Assembly: GCA_003833135.1 (NCBI GenBank)
Contig: QZLH01000811.1
Span: 34,494 to 48,997, forward strand
Length of the DNA: 14,504 nucleotides
Source: Oehlia diaphana
Taxonomy: Eukaryota; Glomeromycota; Glomeromycetes; Glomerales; Glomeraceae
Direction of reading: 5' to 3'
The notes beneath the pieces were generated by a model that worked only from the letters and a program-made list of their open reading frames with translations, made no database searches and was not told the origin of the DNA. Positions 7,527 to 14,504 of the stretch are shown here, piece by piece (within the stretch, counting starts at the first letter, position 1; each line of letters begins with the position of its first letter). A program made the translations under genes and the position numbers.

Positions 7527-10208
7527 ATGAACATAGTTAATGGAATGATTGGAATATTTGGGAGTTTTTAGAAGAATGTGATGAAAAACCATTTCAACGG
7601 AAAATAGAAGTTTACCTTCTATCTTTTGAGACTATAGCTGATGCCTGCCCCAAAACGAGAAAGATCCAAAATATGAAATGGCACAACTGTTACTGGATAA
7701 GCATAAGGCAAGTATAAGAGCTTTTTTTTAGAAATGCACAGAAATAAGTGGCGTGGTAGGGATCTGTGGGTTCTCTATCATTCAAGACTGCGGGTCGAGC
7801 TACAAAGCAAGTGTGGTGCACAGATAAACTGTAAGCTTACCTGATGTTCAACCTGAGGGGTGACCTAGCACTTGCGCCATCGAGGCATCAGATGAACTGC
7901 GGGCTCATCTGTTGTTAAGCCTGCGGGGCGACTTGATGGATGAAAATCAGACGAAAATTTGAAGTCATCAGTCAAGAATATTATTAAATTTTTTTAAGTA
8001 TTTGCTTAGGTTGATGGGTCGGATCCAGAGCTTGGTTACGATCTAATGAAAGTAAATCAACTAATAAACCCTCGATAACCCGACAATTACCAGAAGGACT
8101 ATAAATTCTCTGATTAATACAGGAACAGTTGATAATTCTAAAAATTCTGAAAGAAAACAGAAAGAGGTATAGAAGCGTTTTTTTCTATAAGTCATGGGAA
8201 TCTACAAAATTTTGGTTGTCTGATAAAAGTAATAGTTTTAATTCCTTCATGTATTTAGTCCGATGATGATGATTTCCAACCTGTGCCTGACCGTCAACAA
8301 AAGCGGAAAAAAAATCTATCGTTACCAAAGGTTAGGGTATAATATAGTTTTTTATATAAAATGTTTTATGCGAACATTTCCTACTATTTGTTGCGTGAAA
8401 AGAAGGATACGCCATCATCGCGGTACTAGGAGTATCACCAGGAAGTGGAATTTTATTTAATGTAAAATTATACTTCATTTTTTTCGTATTTTTTAAACGA
8501 TATCCTGACGTTAATATTCCTCCACCACTTGTTTACTTTATGACTCTTATGTATAGGATCAACGACTACAAACTTCCGATCTGTCAGATCTGTATTTGAA
8601 GAACACAATCTACGACCAAGAAGAAGTGAGGGAGATGATCAATAATCATGTAGAGGCGGAGGAAAATGCCGGGAATAGTAATGGTCAATTTGTAAAATGG
8701 ATAGAAGATTATAAACCAACGTCAAAACTTGTCGATCATGGGTCCTCCGGAGTGGTACTAACGTTGGTGAGGCATTAGCAAAATATGCGGAAGCTATTCC
8801 GGAGACTCAAAAATGTTTAAAGTGAGTTTATTGAATCGTCAAAGGCCATGAATTATGTTTAATCATGGGATTTTTTGCTTATAGTTTCGCTTATTGGAAC
8901 ATCCTTGATCTGACTGAGGACCTTTTTTTTCAACGAATGGCTAGGAAGAAATAACGGTGTGACTTTAATCGAATCAGATATACCGGATATTGTAATATAT
9001 TTTTTTAATGAAGTAGAGAAGGTTGAAAAGATTTTCTTGTTATAGCAATTTAAATGTTGCTGACCAATTCATTTTTAGATAACAAAAAAAAAGAAAACGA
9101 AAATATTGTTAAGGTTATCGAAAGATTATCTCCAGAAATAGAAAAGAGTAATCATGTTGAGCTAACAAACGAGGAAAAAAATATTGTTGATAATATCAGA
9201 CGTGCTACCATAACATAGTAATTTAGTCAATGTACGATTGATTACTTTATATCTTTTGATTATTCGTTTTCCAATTCTTGTCACAGTGCAGAAAACTTAA
9301 AAGGACTCGAACTACTCATTTCAGAAGGCTATTTTGAAACATGTTGACAAAACGATTCCTAGAAAAACAAGAAATCAAGATGGATGGGTAAGTATAGACA
9401 AGAATACAGTCTGTTCTTCATTTATTTAACTCGTTATTCTTCCAATTTTTGTAGTGGTGAAATCGCCTGCTGGGCTTCTTCCCGACGCAGGAACGAAGGA
9501 CGCTCGATTATCCTTCGCGCACGAATAGGCCGGAAGTGTGATTTTTGGGGTTCATTAAAAAATAGTTAATAATCTCGAAACAATCATCGGGCTTAGAAGT
9601 GGTGGCCTACCGGTCGCCCACCGCAAAAAAAATTTTGAGGATCGTATTGATCTTTCCGTAGCTATGCGTGATGTTTGTACGATTTTTCAAGTCTAATTCG
9701 CATGCACCTGGAGACGATCTCCACCAGACGTATGTTCTCAGAATCTAATCTTGGGGTAAGCAGACAAATATAATGAATATAATGATTAAATTTCAAAATT
9801 TAATAACTAATATTTTTTGTTCTCATGCTAAGGGTGGATTCACGAAACGTACGGGATGGACTGTAAAGCCACAAACGTATTACGCTTAGGAAAACTTTCC
9901 CATACAAAGTTGCCAAATACCTTGAAATCGCTTGCAGTTCTTGAAGGTTTTTATGCGCTCATGTCAGATGTCAAGGTACTATATGCTCATTGCATTGTAG
10001 TTGATATTGTACAGCATCTCATTATCAGTTCATCTCATTTTAGGCCACGTTGAAGAAAATTTGTGATCATACAAATGATGTATCACTTTCCAATTCACGT
10101 GCACATAGAAATCGCAAGAGGAAAAACTCAGCACATAACGGATCGTTTGGCATACCTTCAGCAAATCCAAAGAAAAGTAAATTGCGTGATGACTTGTTCT
10201 GTTTTTAA
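7527..10208 (+). pseudogene. Multi-exon pseudogene with nuclease-like (PD-(D/E)XK type) C-terminus
   Basis: Probable exons are 7527-7744, 8010-8166, 8259-8330, 8557-8821, 8885-9044, 9079-9217, 9287-9387, 9455-9755, 9833-9975 and 10044-10208; several have clean GT..AG borders. The N-terminal exon reads WEFLEECDEKPFQRKIEVYL, then KYEMAQLLLDKHKASIRAFF. The middle is acidic/basic (SDDDDFQPVPDRQQKRKK), then YWNILDLTED and VIERLSPEIEKS. The C-terminal exons read GEIACWASSRRRN, IGRKCDF, LETIIGLRSGG, EDRIDLSVAMRDV, SWGWIHETYGMDCKATNV, KLPNTLKSLAVLEGFYALM and a basic tail (NRKRKNS) to the stop at 10206. The D...E.IxG..GG...D..L..A.RD order resembles fungal PD-(D/E)XK-type domains (inference). About ten lesions are visible: frameshifts near 7540, 7650, 7725, 8095, 8750, 8925, 9325, 9567 and 9685, and a Gln-to-stop at about 9744. 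The gene is not functional. Confidence 0.7.
7761..7939. repeat. Three diverged tandem units, 62-68 base period, G+C-richer
   Basis: Units start at 7761 (GATCTGTGGGTTC), 7823 (GATAAACTGTAAGCTTACC) and 7891 (GATGAACTGCGGGCTCATC). Each carries TTNAA(G/C)(A/C)CTG(C/A)GGG(T/G)(C/T)GA further on. The block lies between exons of the surrounding pseudogene, where an intron would be expected, and is far less AT-rich than its flanks. Origin unknown. Confidence 0.55.
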
Positions 10209-10528
10209 ACATGCAGATCTTTAAGTAGAATTATTGTATGTGAATAGTGGATCTAAATTCCTATTAGATACTATAATCATAATTATATAAATTTGTTCCA
10301 GAGTTTAAGAAAATTCGCATAAAGAAAGCTTTTTATAATTTTGATAAAATCACAGCCAGAGAAATTGTCCATGAGATATATTATGGTTTTAGTTGTTGCA
10401 ACTCGTAATGCATCAAAGTTTAAAGAATTCTATACACTTCTATTTATGTGAATTGAGAAATGGCTTGTCATGTTTGTTTTTAATTAGGTGCACGTAGTTT
10501 GTTTATTGAAAGTTTGAACTGTCAATAT
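10209..10528. other. Intergenic, probable 3' region of the pseudogene
   Basis: No gene is recognised. TTTGTTCCAG near 10294-10303 could be an old acceptor, followed by AAGAAAATTCGCATAAAG, but the frame is short. Confidence 0.5.
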
Positions 10529-10711
10529 TACAAGTGATTTTATATGGCAAAACTATACTATTGTTTATGATTATTAAAAATCAAAATATTGGTCAAATTT
10601 TATTAAATATTGTGTACAGTACAAAATTTTGGCTACTTGTCAAATAAATAAGTTTTTAATAAATAAATTGAAGTAATTCATAATTTCTCAAATATAACTC
10701 GCATCCTACTT

Positions 10712-11995
10712 TTATTTAATCTTTTTAATAAGTTCAATGCACCACTAATAAAGGAAAAAAGCAGTAAATATTTATTAATCATTTAAAATAATATAAAGTA
10801 AAATGACTTACTTCATCATTTCCTCCTAATCCTTCGTTATTATGGCAAACAACTTCTTGAAAATTATCATTTCCGATAGTAAATTGAACATCATGACTAC
10901 GTAAAAATAAATTTAGAGAAGTATCATGTCTGTAAATTTTAAGATTAATAATATCATTTGACTTTAAATATCCTTGGCGATTTTCTAATTTACAATGTTT
11001 AAACTCCCAACTCAATTTAATTTTATTTCCGGCACAACATACTACAAAAAATTACCAATGAGTACTTTTGTCACTTTAATTAGTGATAAATTAAGTAAAA
11101 AGCTTTCAATTTATTACCTTCTCTATGATCAGTTATCGGAGATCTGTAACAAGTATAAAATTTAGGATAAAATAAATAATAATAATATAATCCAAGATAT
11201 TTGCCAGATTTTATATGTCGTAAACGTATAGGAGTTCTATTATACATAGCTAATTCTCCGCTAAATTCAATTTTCCATAAAGCATTTAGATCAGACTCTA
11301 CTCGGCTGCTTACAAAAGCCTGAATAAGTTATATAATAGTGTTTGTTAATTTCTCAAAAATATTACGACGAGATTAATACAAAAAACCATACCATTTGAG
11401 ATTTACTTCCGGTTGTATAACATAAATTTTCAATTGAACTTAAATATTTTCCTGTAGAAACATGCTTTAAAGCTACAATAGAATCATTTTTAATCAAATT
11501 TGATTCAACTGTAACAATTTCCTCAATTTCCTTAACTAAATGATTCATTGATTTGATTTTCTCCCATCTTTTAATAAATTCCAGAAAATAATCATAACCA
11601 TTGTTATAATTATCATTTGAAAGTTTTGGGAGTGTATAACGAAAATAATTTTTTTGCTCTTCTATATCGTTAATTTCAGAATTATAGCATAATTTACGAA
11701 AATTTGAAATAAATTTTGAAGTATTTCCACCTTTACTTTCAGGAATATATCTTAATGATTCTAATAACTTCTTATTTGTACGTTTAAATACCGTAAAAGA
11801 AATATCCTCTTTAAATGCATTACGAAGTTTTTCAAAACTATCAATCCCATTCGGAAGTGTGATAATAGGGTCTACGAATGATAGAGCAATTTTCAAACAA
11901 TCGCGATCGTTAATATTTTTAAGTTTAAAATAAATTAGGATATCATTTATCCATTCATCTGGATGAATAGTTCCATTATATTTCGGAAAATCCAT
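10712..11995 (-). CDS. Gag-like N-terminus plus MIR-domain protein, copy C (4 exons, 355 aa)
   Basis: Exons are 11393-11995, 11118-11319, 10812-11041 and 10712-10744. The introns are 73, 76 and 67 bases and sit at the same codons and phases as in copy B; the total is 1068 bases. The protein starts MDFPKYNGTIHPDEW. It has the same Gag-like block (residues 1-145), linker and MIR trefoil (SIVALKHVSTGKYLSS, LRHIKSGKYLGLYY, FLRSHDVQFTI) and ends WCIELIKKIK. Exon 2 is three codons shorter than in B at the tyrosine tract, and exon 3 is one codon longer near the end; all changes keep frame, which argues for purifying selection. The flanks are duplicated too. About 185 bases upstream of the ATG a small foldback interrupts the conserved 5' flank, so its promoter may be shorter than in A and B. 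Confidence 0.88.
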
Positions 11996-12040
11996 CTCTC
12001 TCTTTTTTTAATTTGATGTTGTAAAGGTAGCAAAGGCTTA

Positions 12041-12079
12041 AAAAGATATATATCGCACTTCGGTATTAATTATTCCGAA
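12041..12079 (-). promoter_or_regulatory. CGG-N11-CCG site and TATA-like box upstream of copy C
   Basis: CGG at 12061-12063 and CCG at 12075-12077 have the same 11-base spacing and the same TTCGG/CCGAA arms as in copy B, 66-82 bases before the ATG. A GATATATATC stretch (12045-12054) lies just downstream on the minus strand. Confidence 0.5.
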
Positions 12080-12182
12080 ATTGAATCGACATGCCGGTTT
12101 CAAACAAGATTAAATTCATTATCTTGTTTTATTATATAATTTACATATGATAAATAAAGAAGTTGTAGCTAATTACAGTAAT

Positions 12183-12310
12183 CATATCGGCGGATTGTTT
12201 CATCACATGTCAGCCGAACATAGTAAATTAATTAGAGAATTGGGTTTTCCCATTTCTATAATAAATTTGTTATAGCAAATGACATGTGATGAAACAAATC
12301 CACTGATATG
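12183..12310. mobile_element. Small foldback element in the 5' flank of copy C
   Basis: The left arm 12183-12211 (CATATCGGCGGATTGTTTCA..) and the right arm 12281-12310 (..TGAAACAAATCCACTGATATG) are inverted copies over 29-30 bases with three or four mismatches. The 69-base spacer contains a nested hairpin TTGGGTTTTCCCA near 12240-12251. It breaks the flank conserved among the three paralogues. A target duplication is not obvious. Confidence 0.6.
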
Positions 12311-12612
12311 TTGACACAAAATCTTAATTACTAAAAATTTATAGTAAACGCTATAACTAAATAGTGCTAGATTCTTTTCAGACCTTATTAGTGTGTGCAT
12401 GTAAGTTTTTTTGAATATCTATTATTAAATTTCGAATGTATTGTGATGTTTGCGTCATAATGACTAATAATTAAATACCGATCTTTTTTTAAAATAATTA
12501 AATTTTTCGTTTTATGATTTGACAATTTTAAAATTATGTTACTCCATCTTTTTATTGGTTTTTACGTTAACCATCGTCAAGTTAAAATTTAATTTTCCCA
12601 AATGCTTATTTT
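12311..12612. other. Intergenic between copy C and the LINE-like relic
   Basis: It holds a 19-base sequence (12351-12369) that is the exact reverse complement of 540-558 in the flank of copy A, and the conserved distal block TTTGCGTCATAAT (12448-12461). No gene is seen. Confidence 0.55.
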
Positions 12613-13623
12613 CATGCTAATAAAAATAATTATAATGTTAATACTGATGTGGTAATATCTTGGTACTTATCTGATGAAAGAAATAGCCTTCTTGAATGAA
12701 ATTGTGAACGTTGAAGATAATGATGTATTAAGAAGAATGATACACTCTCAAATATTTCAACGAAAAAAGTAATCGAAGAAATTGGATAGTAAATATTATA
12801 CGGAATGTATGTTCATTGAAAAATGGATCAGGGAGGAAAAGATCATAATTCCGATTAATCTGAATGCGTAGGAAAATTCTTTAAAGAAATTACAGTTGAA
12901 AAATTAAGTGAGTATAGATTCAATTTAATTACATGTTAATGATTATAATTTATTTTGGAGATCGAATATAATTTTTGGCGCCTTTAGGAATCGGCAAAAA
13001 GCGTACATATGCTTACTACAAAAATGAATTTATTAATTGCGAATTAACGGACGACATATTTTATTACAATATGCTACAAGAGGTTGGTTGAAAATATACT
13101 CTTAAATTTTTATCTAATAGAAATCAATTCTTAAAAACAAAAAACTTCGATTCAGGATAGTATAGAGCGATCTTATAAAATCAAAATTTTGCTAAAGGAG
13201 TTTCCTACTTACAATGTGTTATATAAAAGAAAAGCTAACTTTATAGACAATAATGTATGTGTAAGATGTAATTTATATGAAGGAGATTGGTATCATATAT
13301 ATATGGATTTGCGAATATAATTTAATGTAGATAATGTCAACCTAATTAATATAGAATTTGTTCAAATACCATATGATGATTCAAAATATTTAAAGGAAGA
13401 ACGAAAGTATGGGAATCGATTAGAGGGTTATATAATAACAAATTATTCAAATAGGTAATAATTCGGAAGTGAGATTCTTGGTTAAAAATATTTGAACGCG
13501 GTTGTTATGATAGGTTTAAAAATAATTTATTGAAAGAACGTTGTAATAGGGTTATAGATCTAGAAAAAAAAACATGCTAAGGATAAAAAGAACCATAATG
13601 ATAAGATAAAAATAAGAAAATAA
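12613..13623 (+). pseudogene. LINE-like retroelement C-terminal relic with intron-like gaps
   Basis: From 12613 the text HANKNNYNVNTD resembles the final H..N..N..AD motif of RNase H. Next come ISWYLSDERNSLLE, a frameshift, VLRRMIHSQIFQ, a stop near 12769, and FIEKWIREEKIIIPINLN. Another shift gives GKFFKEITVEKL, then a GTGAGT..CCTTTAG gap (about 12907-12988), RIGKKRTYAYYKNEF, a second gap GTTGGT..ATTCAG (about 13083-13155) and SYKIKILLKEFPTYNVLY. It ends VCVRCNLYEGDWYHI (a CxxC..H zinc-binding-like segment), WLKIFERGCYDRF, KERCNRVIDLEKK and a Lys-rich tail. SYKIK..L.ELPT..(x)..CxxC...E.W.H.W, then RC..VI..E, is a familiar tail of Rhizophagus reverse-transcriptase proteins (from memory). Stops at 13318, 13456 and 13473 show decay. 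A(13) near 13651 could be a remnant tail. Confidence 0.5.
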
Positions 13624-14504
13624 CGAACAAAAAAATCAAGAAAATAATTATAAAAAAAAAAAAACCAAAACAATTAGTAAAATTATTAACGCTTGACCGG
13701 ATGATAGAAAATATAATGGAAGGCAAAAGTATCGAACAGGTTTGGCATTTTAATATATAGAACTAGTTTATTTAATTGATTAGTAATTATGGATTAATTT
13801 ATAGATTAGTTTAATAGATAACTTAGATATAGATGCTTTAATATCTAATTAGTTATAGAGCTTCTTGAGTTTTAACTCCTGGCCTTATGTATTTCTTAAC
13901 TTTAGCAGGTAATTTGTATTTTATGTATATTTTACAAATAAATGCCGTTACAGGCTGAAAAAGAAACCTAAATGAAGTTACGTTGATTTGTTAATAATAA
14001 TAACTATCATACTATGTGGCGTAATAAATACCAATTATGTAATACAATAAATATTATACTATCATTATTATGTGATCTTATTATGTGATACAATAAGACA
14101 CTTACAATAATTGTATTAGATAATAAACTATCACGAAAAAATAACTATTATGAGAAATGTTCAATTTTACGTGTTGAATTAAAAGCTCGCGTGATAGCCT
14201 ATCTTAAATAAACCAATAAAATTATAGAATTAAACCGAAAAACGTAATACATTTTTAAAGGCCGACGTGATTCTTTTTTTGTTTTGATTGCAAAATTCTT
14301 TTATTATATTAATTGGCTGAGAATTGTTCAATGGCTTGTTTTCAATGAAATCTTTTACTAACATTTATTTCGTATTTAAATAATATCAAATATTTTAACA
14401 CCCTATAAAGATTTAATGCCGTATTTTTTTTGTATTTGGAAAATTTTATGTAGATCATTTAGCCTTTTTGTATATATCTCTTTGAAAATCTCTAATGAAA
14501 ATCT
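13624..14504. other. AT-rich intergenic sequence, no gene seen
   Basis: No conserved frame is visible. Diverged TTATGTGATACAATAA-like units recur between about 14035 and 14098, and CTTACAATAATTGTA forms a small palindrome near 14101-14115. Confidence 0.55.

Larger units (their letters stand above)
10529..12178. repeat. Duplicated segment, copy C (gene plus both flanks)
   Basis: The 3' flank matches copy B from ACAAGTGATT (10530) through the gene. The 5' flank matches up to about 12178, where a foldback breaks the similarity. The distal block TTTGCGTCATAAT reappears at 12448-12461, so about 260 bases were inserted or replaced between. Confidence 0.8.

Noticed and set aside
8263..8460. Plus-strand frame starting MMMISN
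   Set aside because: It is the wrong frame over the SDDDDFQPVPD exon and reads through a GTTAGG donor.
8406..8610. Open frame with GVSPGSG that looks like a P-loop
   Set aside because: There is no GKS/T, it runs across the intron acceptor at 8555 into the wrong frame of the next exon, and it looks like chance.
12203..12400. Minus-strand frame of 65 codons upstream of copy C
   Set aside because: It spans the foldback element; the text is composed of its arms and has no family resemblance.
1..14504. tRNA, rRNA, CRISPR or bacterial operon features
   Set aside because: No T-loop/B-box sequences, no spaced direct repeats and no Shine-Dalgarno-linked genes were found; introns and composition are eukaryotic.

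Overview
The window is a gene-poor, very AT-rich eukaryotic segment. It carries small introns of about 66-80 bases with GT..AG borders, and no bacterial-type operons, tRNA or rRNA. Protein families point to an arbuscular mycorrhizal fungus (Glomeromycotina, Rhizophagus-like). The evidence is a multi-copy MIR-domain family ending in a tiny WCIELIK exon, a decayed TKL-like kinase of the expanded fungal type, a Helitron-type Rep relic and a LINE-type tail. The assignment rests on remembered family features, not on a search.

Three paralogues of one family lie on the minus strand. Copy A (1-372) runs off the left edge. Copy B (2189-3468, 356 aa) and copy C (10712-11995, 355 aa) are intact four-exon genes with identical intron positions. 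Each encodes an N-terminal domain that reads like a Ty3-type Gag/capsid segment, followed by a MIR beta-trefoil. The duplicated segment includes about 180 bases of 3' flank and up to 280 bases of 5' flank. All three promoters keep a CGG-N11-CCG site about 50-80 bases before the ATG, with an A/T-rich TATA-like stretch just inside it.

Between the paralogues is a graveyard. On the plus strand there is a kinase pseudogene with two internal deletions (about 750-1490). A less AT-rich block (about 4320-5516) holds a Helitron Rep/helicase-like fragment and a second unidentified coding relic. A 145-165 base foldback (6104-6267) abuts a 938-base element with long terminal inverted repeats and 10-base flanking direct repeats (6278-7215). 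A large multi-exon pseudogene follows (7527-10208); its last exons look like a PD-(D/E)XK-type nuclease-like domain. Beyond copy C are a small foldback inserted in its 5' flank (12183-12310) and the intron-bearing C-terminal part of a LINE-like protein (12613-13623). The last 0.9 kb shows no gene.

Only copies B and C, and the visible part of A, look functional. The window is best read as a dispersed paralogue cluster embedded in decaying mobile and expanded-family sequence.
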